From Sulfotelmatobacter sp049792875 (GTDB taxonomy: Bacteria > Acidobacteriota > Terriglobia > Terriglobales > Acidobacteriaceae), in NCBI GenBank assembly GCA_049792875.1, contig JBARBI010000211.1, positions 1-64,000 on the forward strand: DNA of 64,000 nt. Reading direction: 5' to 3'. Below are positions 8,606 through 15,892 of this stretch, one piece after another (the stretch's first letter is position 1; every line of letters starts with the position of its first letter). Below the pieces are notes generated by a model that worked only from the letters and a program-made list of their open reading frames with translations, was not told the DNA's origin and did not search any database. The position numbers and the translations under genes are program-made.

Positions 8606-9025
8606 TTACTCGATCAACCTGCGCCAGGATTCATCTCTCGGCCAAAGCTCATGACCGGCTGCCTGCAGACGGCTGATCGCGGTTCCGGCCCACTCCTCCT
8701 GGATCAGCACGTAGTCCGTGTCGTAGGTTGAAATGGTGAAGATCGGAATGTCGTTGTTCGAGAGCGGCTCGATGAAAGAGAGCAGAACTCCGGTTTGCGA
8801 AAAGGGGAACGGGCCTACGAGCTTCAGGCAGATCCAGTGGTGAGGAGAATCGACGTCTCGAGGAAGATTGGCGGCTGGGCAGACGATGGACAGTTCGTCG
8901 GCGGTGCGCGTGATCGAGGTGAACTCGCCGTTCGTAGCCCAGTCGGGGACGGGAGCATCGAGAGCGATGCGCACGATGGCGTAGGGGCCGGGAAGCCAGC
9001 AGAATTTGAGTCGGTGGCGTCGCAT
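8606..9025 (-). CDS. ACT-domain (CASTOR-like) protein
   Basis: A 139-residue stand-alone ACT-type protein. The pattern WATNGEFTSITRTADELSIV and the closing IPIFTISTYDTDYVLI match the small bacterial ACT_7/CASTOR-like family, whose domains bind amino acids. It lacks any enzyme or DNA-binding part, so a ligand-sensing or partner-regulating role is the likely one. It lies between a radical SAM gene and a racemase-like gene on the same strand, a loose hint at amino-acid metabolism. Confidence 0.78.
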   Translation of the reverse strand: MRRHRLKFCWLPGPYAIVRIALDAPVPDWATNGEFTSITRTADELSIVCPAANLPRDVDSPHHWICLKLVGPFPFSQTGVLLSFIEPLSNNDIPIFTISTYDTDYVLIQEEWAGTAISRLQAAGHELWPRDESWRRLIE

Positions 9026-9097
9026 TTACGGGGCGTTTCGCTTTCCCGGAAGCCGATATTTTACGTTATGCGAGTTGCGGTGAGTCGAATCCGAGTC

Positions 9098-9136
9098 GCC
9101 GAGCTTCGCTCGGCGGACAGCCGGCGGCGGCTGTCC
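9098..9136. repeat. Paired GC hairpins
   Basis: GCCGAGC-ttc-GCTCGGC (9098-9114) directly precedes GGACAGCC-N6-GGCTGTCC (9115-9136), another copy of the dispersed hairpin family. It lies between the ACT-domain gene and the 3' end of the racemase-like gene. Confidence 0.8.
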
Positions 9137-9158
9137 CCACACTGCCCCAGATAAAACG

Positions 9159-9848
9159 TCAGCCCTCGACGGCTTTGCGCAGGGCGGCTCGGGCGAGGAT
9201 GCGCGTCGAGTCGAGCATCGGCAGCGGGGAGGACTCCGGCGTCATCAACAGCGGAATTTCTGTGCAGGCCAAGGCGACGGCGTCGCAGCCTTCATCTTTC
9301 AGACCGCGAATCACTTCGGTGAAATAGGCCTGTGTGCGCGGCTGGAAACTTCCCTGCACCAGTTCGTCGAAGATGATCCGGTGAATGCGCTCTCGCTGTT
9401 CCGGCCCCGGGACACGATGTTCCATGCCCAACGTTTTCAGCGTCTCGCGGTAAACCGGGCCGTCCATCAACGAGCGCGTGCCGAGAACTCCGAGACGTTT
9501 GTAGCCGTGGCGCTTGGCTTCATTCGCGACTTCAACCGCAATGTGGAGCCACGGACGCGGAGAGCGGTGCTCCACCAGATCGAAGGCCTGATGTACGGTG
9601 TTGACGGGAGCGATTAGAAAATCGGCTCCAGCTCTTGCCAGTCTCTCCGCGGACGAAAGCATGAGCTCCGCGATGCCCACCCAGTCGTTGGCGTCGATGC
9701 GGTTCTTGTATAGGACGAATGGATGGCCGTGCATCGACACTTCGGGATGATTGTAGGGACCCAGCAGCTCCGCGCCCTCAACGCAGATGGTGCGGTAGCA
9801 AAGCGCGGCGCCTTCCGCGCTCGATGCGACGATGCCGATGTGTAACAT
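9159..9848 (-). CDS. Aspartate/glutamate racemase-family protein, altered first catalytic site
   Basis: A 229-residue member of the Asp/Glu/hydantoin racemase superfamily. Such enzymes use two acid/base residues, usually two cysteines (or Thr plus Cys), one in each half. The second site is intact (ALACTEIPLLM), but the first, normally C/T-N-T, reads LIAPVNTVHQAFD, with valine at the catalytic position. The protein otherwise has normal length and both family halves. It may have one-base chemistry, a different reaction, or no racemase activity. The gene follows the deformylase on the same strand after a 92-bp gap. Confidence 0.82.
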   Translation of the reverse strand: MLHIGIVASSAEGAALCYRTICVEGAELLGPYNHPEVSMHGHPFVLYKNRIDANDWVGIAELMLSSAERLARAGADFLIAPVNTVHQAFDLVEHRSPRPWLHIAVEVANEAKRHGYKRLGVLGTRSLMDGPVYRETLKTLGMEHRVPGPEQRERIHRIIFDELVQGSFQPRTQAYFTEVIRGLKDEGCDAVALACTEIPLLMTPESSPLPMLDSTRILARAALRKAVEG

Positions 9849-9940
9849 CCGTTGCCAGTTCGATCTCAGTCTTTAAGATTCTTGGGGCAGACGGCAGTAC
9901 GTCGATGGCCTAAGATGTGGCCCCAAAATCTAAGGTCCGT

Positions 9941-10498
9941 TCAAGTTCTGATTGTAGCCGGAGCAACGGCGTACGGGCTCGCGTCGCGGTAGCGCTTTTC
10001 GAACTCTTCCCGGGTGCAGATGGTTTTGACATCGACGACGCGGTCGATAGCGAGAATGCCATCGAGATGATCGATTTCGTGCTGCAGCAGTTCGGAGAGG
10101 TTGCGGTCGTCTCCGGCTTCGAACTCCAGAGTCTCGCCGTTGAGGTTCTGATAGCGGATCGTTACTCGGCGGCGGCGTTCGACCTGCATGAAGATCGAGA
10201 GGAAGCTCAGGCAGGCGTCCCAGACAACGCTTGTTTCGTCACTGCATTCGATGATTTCCGGGTTAATTAGTGGCCAAGGAACGGCCCCGGGGAGTCTGAG
10301 GAAAATGACGCGCTGCATGACACCGAGTTGCGGCGCGGCGATGCCGCGCCCGTAGCCGGTGGTCAAGCGCCAGTGGGTGAGCGTGTCCGCCAGATCTCCG
10401 ACCAAATCGCGGACCTCGCCGGCCGAGGGATGTTCAACCGGAAGAGCCTTCTGCCGCAGAAGTGGATCGCCGAGTTGGAGGATGGGGCGGATGGGCAT
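9941..10498 (-). CDS. def: Peptide deformylase-like metalloenzyme
   Basis: A 185-residue homologue of the enzyme that removes the formyl group from nascent N-terminal methionine. Motif 1 is GRGIAAPQLG and motif 3 QHEIDHLDG, with the HExxH metal site. Motif 2, normally EGCLS, reads DACLS here, keeping the metal-binding cysteine but changing both preceding residues. Length is typical. It is not next to fmt, its usual partner, so it may be a second, divergent deformylase; a canonical copy could lie elsewhere. Confidence 0.85.
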   Translation of the reverse strand: MPIRPILQLGDPLLRQKALPVEHPSAGEVRDLVGDLADTLTHWRLTTGYGRGIAAPQLGVMQRVIFLRLPGAVPWPLINPEIIECSDETSVVWDACLSFLSIFMQVERRRRVTIRYQNLNGETLEFEAGDDRNLSELLQHEIDHLDGILAIDRVVDVKTICTREEFEKRYRDASPYAVAPATIRT

Positions 10499-10580
10499 GG
10501 GCAGTTATCAGTTATCAGTTCTCAATCAAGCGAGACGCGATGTGGACCTTAGATCAAGATTCTTGATGTTTCTCCATGAC

Positions 10581-10754
10581 TCACGAGGGTTTATCCGGCT
10601 CGGGCCACGTGAATTGCAGCACGATACAGATCGCCAGCGCGAGCAGGAAATCCGCGAACTGAGGGTGGGCTGGCCAGATCCTTTGTGCGAAGCCGAGCCA
10701 CCACGCCAGCATCGCTGCGATCGTCGCCACTGCGGAAACCGTCAGGGTCTTCAT
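10581..10754 (-). CDS. Small two-helix membrane protein (57 aa)
   Basis: ATG at 10754 and TGA at 10581-10583 enclose 57 codons with two hydrophobic stretches, VSAVATIAAMLAWWLGFA and FADFLLALAICIVLQFTW, separated by a short polar turn (QRIWPAHPQ). This looks like a genuine small inner-membrane protein. It lies between adenosine deaminase and deformylase on the same strand. No family recognised. Confidence 0.6.
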   Translation of the reverse strand: MKTLTVSAVATIAAMLAWWLGFAQRIWPAHPQFADFLLALAICIVLQFTWPEPDKPS

Positions 10755-10820
10755 GGGCGGGTGAACCGTTCAGCCGGAGAGCGTCAGCGATTTTACAACA
10801 TCCTTGGACTGGAGCCGCGG

Positions 10821-10862
10821 CCGGGCTTCGCCCGGGCCGGACAGCCGAAGGCGGCTGTCTCC
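10821..10862. repeat. Paired GC hairpins
   Basis: CCGGGC-ttc-GCCCGG (about 10821-10835) is followed by GGACAGCC-N6-GGCTGTCT (10839-10860), a slightly degenerate copy of the dispersed hairpin. It lies just past the 3' end of the adenosine deaminase gene. Confidence 0.75.
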
Positions 10863-10888
10863 ACATGATTTTAGTCTCTGTCCGCAGA

Positions 10889-11905
10889 TCACCTGGCAGC
10901 GGCGGCGTCGAACAGGCTTAGTAACTCCAACTTTTTTTCTGCGGGCAGGAACGACGCTTCGAACGAGTTGCGGGCCAGTTCGCGGAGGTGCTCGTCGGTG
11001 AATCCGAAGGTTTCCTGGGCGAGCTGGTATTCGCGCGAGAGCGTGGTGCCGAACAAGGCAGGGTCGTCCGTGTTGAGGGTGATCATGACGCCCTGGTCGA
11101 AATAGTTCTTCGTCGGATGATCAGCAACAGTCTTGCACACTCCGGTGCGGAGGTTGCTGGTGATGCAGAGCTCTACCGGAATCTGGCGCTGGGCAAGCTC
11201 TTCGATCAGGTCTGCATCTTGGCCGGCAGTGAAACCGTGCCCAATGCGCTCTGCGCGCAGGTTCAGCGCACCCCAGATGGATTCCGGCGGTCCCGTCTCG
11301 CCCGCGTGGGCGGTGAGGCGTAAGCCATGGTCTGCGGCGTAGGCGTAAACGCCGCGGAAAAGCTCCGGTGGGCCTTTTTGTTCGTCGCCACCGATGCCCA
11401 CACCGACGACATGGCGGTCCAGGTAGCGCGCCGCGAGTTCGAAAACTTTTTGCGCTTCCTCGACTCCGAAGTGGCGGGTGGCGTCGAAGATCCACAGCAG
11501 GGACACACCGAAATCGCGCGCGCCGCGGGCGCGTCCACGTTCCAGACCGTCGAAGATGGCTGCGAAATCCTGCTTGCGGTAGAGGCAGACTCCGACCGCA
11601 ACGTAGACCTCCGCGTGCAACACGTTCTCTTCTTTCAGTCGTTGCATCAGGCGGTAAGTAATAAGTTCGTAATCGTCTGGACCGCGCAGGTGTGCGCTGA
11701 CGGCCTTGAACGCCATCAGGAAACTTTGGAAATCGATGTAGCCATAAAGGGATTCGACCTCGGCGAGTGTGGCGCGATCGCCGTGGAGTTTGCGGAGTTC
11801 GAGCAAGGTCGCCGGTTCGACTGTGCCCTCCAGATGCAAGTGCAGTTCCGCCTTGGGGAGTTGACGGATGAAGGCATTGGGCGGGCGCTCGGACGTCGAC
11901 GGCAT
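10889..11905 (-). CDS. add: Adenosine deaminase
   Basis: A 338-residue purine-salvage enzyme converting adenosine to inosine with zinc. Motifs: ELHLHLEG (H22 and H24, metal ligands), HAGETGPPESIWGAL (metal His and catalytic Glu region), ERIGHG, and NTDDPALFG with the metal-binding and catalytic aspartates. The open frame extends upstream to 12133, but the family begins shortly before the HLHLEG segment, so the ATG at 11905 is preferred; the extension would also run into the divergent esterase gene. Some members of this family act on adenine or other purines. Confidence 0.93.
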   Translation of the reverse strand: MPSTSERPPNAFIRQLPKAELHLHLEGTVEPATLLELRKLHGDRATLAEVESLYGYIDFQSFLMAFKAVSAHLRGPDDYELITYRLMQRLKEENVLHAEVYVAVGVCLYRKQDFAAIFDGLERGRARGARDFGVSLLWIFDATRHFGVEEAQKVFELAARYLDRHVVGVGIGGDEQKGPPELFRGVYAYAADHGLRLTAHAGETGPPESIWGALNLRAERIGHGFTAGQDADLIEELAQRQIPVELCITSNLRTGVCKTVADHPTKNYFDQGVMITLNTDDPALFGTTLSREYQLAQETFGFTDEHLRELARNSFEASFLPAEKKLELLSLFDAAAAR

Positions 11906-12011
11906 GAACTGATTGTAGATTCTCGGGAGAGGATTTGCGAGGGAGTGGCGATCTTCGTTCCGACGGCCGTTTCCGGTACAATCCCGTGTTCGATCCGGTT
12001 GAGGAGAGCAC

Positions 12012-13589
12012 ATGAACTTGAAATGGATCCCCGCGGCGCTGGTTGTGTGGACAATGCTGGCCGTGCCATTGACCTTGTTTGGAACCGTGGCGGCACCGCA
12101 AGTGAAGACCGTCTGGGGCATAGTGGAAGGCAAAGATGACGGGGCTGTGCACGCCTTTCTTGGAATTCGCTACGCCGCCCCGCCCGTGGGCGATCTGCGC
12201 TGGAAGCCGCCCGCAGCCGCCGCAAAATGGAGCGGAGTGCGCAAGGCTACGGAGTTTGGCGCGCACTGCATGCAGGGAAAAGTATTTGGCGACATGAACT
12301 TTCGCGATGCCGGCGGCAGCGAAGACTGCCTGTTTCTGAACGTGTGGGTTCCGGCGAAACCCTCAGGGGCGAAGCTGCCGGTGATGGTTTGGATTTACGG
12401 CGGAGGATTCGTGGCGGGCTCGACCTCGGAACCGCGCCAGGATGGCACAAATCTCGCACAGCAGGGCATGGTCGTAGTGTCCATGAATTACCGGCTGGGC
12501 GTCTTCGGCTTCCTCGTGCATCCAGAACTGGCGAAGGAGTCCGGACGGAATGCAGCCGGCAATTACGGCCTGCTCGACCAGGTAGCGGCCCTGCAGTGGG
12601 TGCACGACAACATTGGGGCGTTCGGCGGAGATCCGGGAAATGTGACCATTTTCGGAGAGAGCGCTGGATCGTTTTCAGTGAGTGCGCAGATGGCGTCGCC
12701 CCTCGCCAAAGGCCTGTTCCAGAAGGCAATTGGAGAGAGCGGAGGAGCGTTGTTCAGCGCAGGTTTGTCGTTCGAGCCGCGCTCCGTGAGAGAGGAAAAG
12801 GACGTAAAGGTGGTGATCACGAAGCTGGGAGTGAGCACGCTGGCCGAATTGCGGGCGTTGCCCGCGCAGAAACTGCTTGATGCTTTCTCGCCGCCACAGT
12901 CGCAGGGATTTGATTTCGGTCCGGATGTGGACGGATATTTTCTGCCGGAACCGGTGCCGGCCATTTTTGCGGCGGGCAAACAGAACGACGTGCCGTTGCT
13001 GGCGGGATGGAACCACGACGAAGGTAGTTTCGAAATCGCTTTCTCTCCGCAGAAACCCACGGCCGAAAGCATGAAGACCAGCGCGCAGAAAGACTTCGGG
13101 GAAAAGGCACCGGAGTTCCTGCGCCTTTATCCCACCGATACCGACGCCCATGTCCTGCGTTCTGCACAGGATTTCGCGGGAGACCGCTTCATCGCCTTCT
13201 CTACGTGGGAGTGGATGGAGTCGCAGTCAAGGACCGGTAAACAGCCGGTCTATCGTTATCGCTTCGACCTGGGGCCGCCTTCGGCTGATCCGAAGGCTCC
13301 GCCGCTGGGCGCGTTCCATTCGGCGGAGATCGAATACGTGTTTGGACAACTCGACTCCAAGGCCGGGGTCCCTTGGAGAGCGGAGGACCGCCAGCTCAGC
13401 GAAGCGATGCAGAAATATTGGGCGAACTTCGCCCGTAGCGGCGATCCCAATGGGCCGGGCCTGGCGAAGTGGCCTGTGTATTCCGCGGCGGACGGATGGG
13501 CGGTGATGTTTTTGGATGCGAAGTCCGAAGCGCACAAAGACGATCTGCGGGAGCGGTATTTATTTCTTGCGGGAGTTTGGGCGAAGTAA
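12012..13589 (+). CDS. Secreted type-B carboxylesterase
   Basis: A 525-residue carboxylesterase/para-nitrobenzyl-esterase family protein with a signal peptide (about 1-27). The oxyanion-hole motif is WIYGGGFVAGS, the nucleophile is S218 in FGESAGS, and the catalytic histidine is in GAFHSAEIEYVFG; the early motif EDCLFLNVW is also present. It should hydrolyse carboxylic esters in the periplasm or outside the cell. Divergent from adenosine deaminase with a 106-bp shared intergenic region; an AGGAG site precedes the ATG. Confidence 0.93.
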   Translation: MNLKWIPAALVVWTMLAVPLTLFGTVAAPQVKTVWGIVEGKDDGAVHAFLGIRYAAPPVGDLRWKPPAAAAKWSGVRKATEFGAHCMQGKVFGDMNFRDAGGSEDCLFLNVWVPAKPSGAKLPVMVWIYGGGFVAGSTSEPRQDGTNLAQQGMVVVSMNYRLGVFGFLVHPELAKESGRNAAGNYGLLDQVAALQWVHDNIGAFGGDPGNVTIFGESAGSFSVSAQMASPLAKGLFQKAIGESGGALFSAGLSFEPRSVREEKDVKVVITKLGVSTLAELRALPAQKLLDAFSPPQSQGFDFGPDVDGYFLPEPVPAIFAAGKQNDVPLLAGWNHDEGSFEIAFSPQKPTAESMKTSAQKDFGEKAPEFLRLYPTDTDAHVLRSAQDFAGDRFIAFSTWEWMESQSRTGKQPVYRYRFDLGPPSADPKAPPLGAFHSAEIEYVFGQLDSKAGVPWRAEDRQLSEAMQKYWANFARSGDPNGPGLAKWPVYSAADGWAVMFLDAKSEAHKDDLRERYLFLAGVWAK

Positions 13590-13786
13590 GGCACGGATGT
13601 CAGATTGCCTAGTGCCGAACTCCCCTGAAGCCGTCGGTGGCGAGGCGATTGCTGGGGTCCTTCACGGCGCAGGCCGACGCGCTTCGCTCATCGGTCTGCT
13701 TCGTTCAGGATGACAGGGCGCTTTTGCTGACGGCTGAGAGCGGACAGCTGAGAGCTAGCCAATCGCCGAGGGCTCGCGGCTCTCAG
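13590..13786. other. Spacer with degenerate repeat
   Basis: This stretch holds no gene. It contains TCCTTCACGGCGCAGG and CTTCGTTCAGGATGACAGG, which look like parts of a common acidobacterial intergenic repeat, between the converging esterase and permease genes. Confidence 0.4.
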
Positions 13787-15352
13787 CTACTTCCTTGCGA
13801 ACTCGCTTCGGTGGCGGCTGTAGAAGACATAGATGAGCAGGCCGAGGGCCAGCCAGATCACGAAGCGCAGCCAGGTAATGAGGGTAAGCCCGAACATCAG
13901 GCCACCGCACAGCAGCACTGAAATCAACGGGAACCATGGCACAAATGGGACTCGGAACGCCCGCTTGCGATCGGGCTGCTTGCGGCGGAGGAGGATCACT
14001 CCCAGCGAAACCAGAACGAAGGCAAACAGCGTCCCGATGTTGGCGAGGTCGGCGGCATCGCCAATGTCCACGAGGCCGGCGGGAATTCCTACGGCGAAAC
14101 AGGCGATCCAAGTGGACCAGTACGGCGTCTTGAATTTCGGGTGCACCGCAGAGAACAACTTCGGCAGCAAGCCGTCGCGGGACATGGCGTACCAGATGCG
14201 TGCCTGCCCGTACTGAAACACGAGCAAGGAAGAGATCATGCCCGTCAGCGCTCCGATCACGATGACCGAGCGGAAGAACGGGTGCACGCCCAGATATTTC
14301 ATCGCGTAGGCCACGGGCGCCTCGGCGGCAGCACCCGACACGAAGGTCGTGTACTTCATCATGCCGAGCAGTACGACGGCAACGCCGACATAGAGCAGCG
14401 TGCAGACAATCAGCGACATGATGATGCCGAAGGGCAAATCCTTTTGCGGATTGCGCGACTCCTCGGCGGCGGTGGAGACCGAATCGAATCCGATGTAGGT
14501 AAAGAAAACGATGGCCCCTCCGGTGACGATTCCGGCGAAGCCCGAAGGCGCAAAAGGCGTCCAGTTCGCGGGCTTCACCAGCATTCCACCGACTACCAGG
14601 AAGGTGAGGATGGCACCGATTTTGACCGCCACCATGACGTTATTGGTCTCCGCCGACTCCTTCACTCCGCGCACCAGCAGGAGCGTGAGAACGAAAACGA
14701 TGAGGAAGCCGGGGAGATTGAAATAGGCGCCCGTCCATTGCCCGCCGGCCCAGACCGGACTCGCCCATTTGTCCGGCAAGTTGAGGCCGAACACCGCCAG
14801 TTGCGCTTTCGTATAACCGGCAAAGCCAACCGCGACCGCAACGTTCGAGACCACGTATTCAAGAATCAGGTCCCAGCCGATGATCCAGGCGAAGATTTCG
14901 CCGAGCGTGGCGTAGGAGTACGTGTAGGCGCTGCCTGCGATGGGAATCATCGAGGCCAGTTCGGCGTAGCACAATCCGGCAAAACTGCAGGCGATCGCTA
15001 CCAGGAAGAACGAAATCGCAATCGATGGTCCGGCGGGCGGGCGACCGTGCATAAGCGCTCCCGCCGTGCTTCCGGTGCGCAGAAAGTTCACGATTACGTC
15101 GAGCGCCTGCGCATGCAGGAGGGAAGGCGCCTGGAAGTATTCCCCGGCGGCCGCCGTTCCGGTGAGAATAAAAATTCCGGAGCCGATGATGGCGCCGATG
15201 CCGAGCGCCGTCAGCGACCATGGACCCAGGGATTTGCTGAGCCGGTGTTCCGGGTGCTCGGATTCCGAGATCAGCTTGTCGATGGACTTGCAGCAGAAAA
15301 TCTGCTTGTCGGATGTACGGATAACGGCAGCGGGTTCCGTGGTTTGTGACAA
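13787..15352 (-). CDS. Amino-acid permease, APC superfamily (CAT-like)
   Basis: A 521-residue inner-membrane transporter with about 12 hydrophobic segments. The first helix signature is ALGIGAIIGSGIFILTG, followed by AGLCYAELASMIPIAGSAYTYSYATLGE, both hallmarks of APC-family cationic amino-acid transporters. Later segments include FFTYIGFDSVSTAAEESRNP. It presumably imports an amino acid by H+ symport or exchange; the substrate is not evident. A loop of about 30 residues after the first helix (EYFQAPSLLHAQALDVI) is longer than in common homologues. Confidence 0.9.
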   Translation of the reverse strand: MSQTTEPAAVIRTSDKQIFCCKSIDKLISESEHPEHRLSKSLGPWSLTALGIGAIIGSGIFILTGTAAAGEYFQAPSLLHAQALDVIVNFLRTGSTAGALMHGRPPAGPSIAISFFLVAIACSFAGLCYAELASMIPIAGSAYTYSYATLGEIFAWIIGWDLILEYVVSNVAVAVGFAGYTKAQLAVFGLNLPDKWASPVWAGGQWTGAYFNLPGFLIVFVLTLLLVRGVKESAETNNVMVAVKIGAILTFLVVGGMLVKPANWTPFAPSGFAGIVTGGAIVFFTYIGFDSVSTAAEESRNPQKDLPFGIIMSLIVCTLLYVGVAVVLLGMMKYTTFVSGAAAEAPVAYAMKYLGVHPFFRSVIVIGALTGMISSLLVFQYGQARIWYAMSRDGLLPKLFSAVHPKFKTPYWSTWIACFAVGIPAGLVDIGDAADLANIGTLFAFVLVSLGVILLRRKQPDRKRAFRVPFVPWFPLISVLLCGGLMFGLTLITWLRFVIWLALGLLIYVFYSRHRSEFARK

Positions 15353-15462
15353 GCGGTTGTGGTCTCCTGAACTCAGCTCTCAGCTCTGAACATTCAGCCG
15401 ACGAATATTCTTGCCGCCAACAAGAATATCGCCAGCTCAATGCCGAATGCGACTGAACCGGT

Positions 15463-15503
15463 GGGGACAGCCGCCCTCGGCTGTCCGCCGAGCGCAGCTC
15501 GGC
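15463..15503. repeat. Paired GC hairpins
   Basis: GGGACAGCC-N5-GGCTGTCC (15463-15486), in the opposite loop orientation to the copy at 5692, directly abuts GCCGAGC-N3-GCTCGGC (15487-15503). It lies 12 bp past the stop of the small basic protein gene and may also stabilise that transcript's end. Confidence 0.8.
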
Positions 15504-15514
15504 AACGGTTCCGT

Positions 15515-15676
15515 TTACCGCTTCGCCTGGCCACGAGCCAGTTTCTTGACCTTGGGCTTTTTCGAACCGCGAGGATAATCGCGGGGCTTGAGCGGCTTTT
15601 CCGCTTTACGTTTCTTGCGGGCGGTGCGTTTGGCTTTCTTGCGTTCTTCTTTGGTTAACTTTGATGTGTTTGCCAT
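15515..15676 (-). CDS. Small highly basic protein (53 aa)
   Basis: From the ATG at 15676 the product is 53 residues, nearly half Lys or Arg (KEERKKAKRTARKKRKAEKP, then RGSKKPKVKKLARGQAKR). An upstream in-frame start at 15784 exists but adds a segment of unlike composition. The charge suggests nucleic-acid or ribosome binding, as in small histone-H1-like or ribosome-associated proteins, but no family is recognised. It follows the helicase gene in the same direction. Confidence 0.55.
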   Translation of the reverse strand: MANTSKLTKEERKKAKRTARKKRKAEKPLKPRDYPRGSKKPKVKKLARGQAKR

Positions 15677-15862
15677 GAATGCGGTTGATGTCCTCTTCTT
15701 GTGACGACGGATTGTCCGGGGCGATGGCGCCTCGGTCTTCTTTCGCCCCTTCGGGGCTGAAATCTGTTCAGGCTCTCCTCCCACGGCTTTCGCCGCGGGC
15801 CGTATTCTGTCGCCGCGGCGCGGCTGGGCCGGGGCTGAGACTCGCCTCGTTATGCTCGGCTG

Positions 15863-15885
15863 GACTGCCGAGGCGGCTGTCCCTA
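15863..15885. repeat. Degenerate hairpin-repeat copy
   Basis: GCCGAGGCGGCTGTCCCTACATGA matches the right half of the dispersed hairpin in broken form, just past the helicase stop at 15893. The flanking 15677-15860 has no gene. Confidence 0.5.
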
Positions 15886-15892
15886 CATGATT

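Noticed and set aside
11906..12133. Extended N terminus for adenosine deaminase
   Set aside because: Adds residues unlike the family and overlaps the divergent esterase gene; the ATG at 11905 fits.
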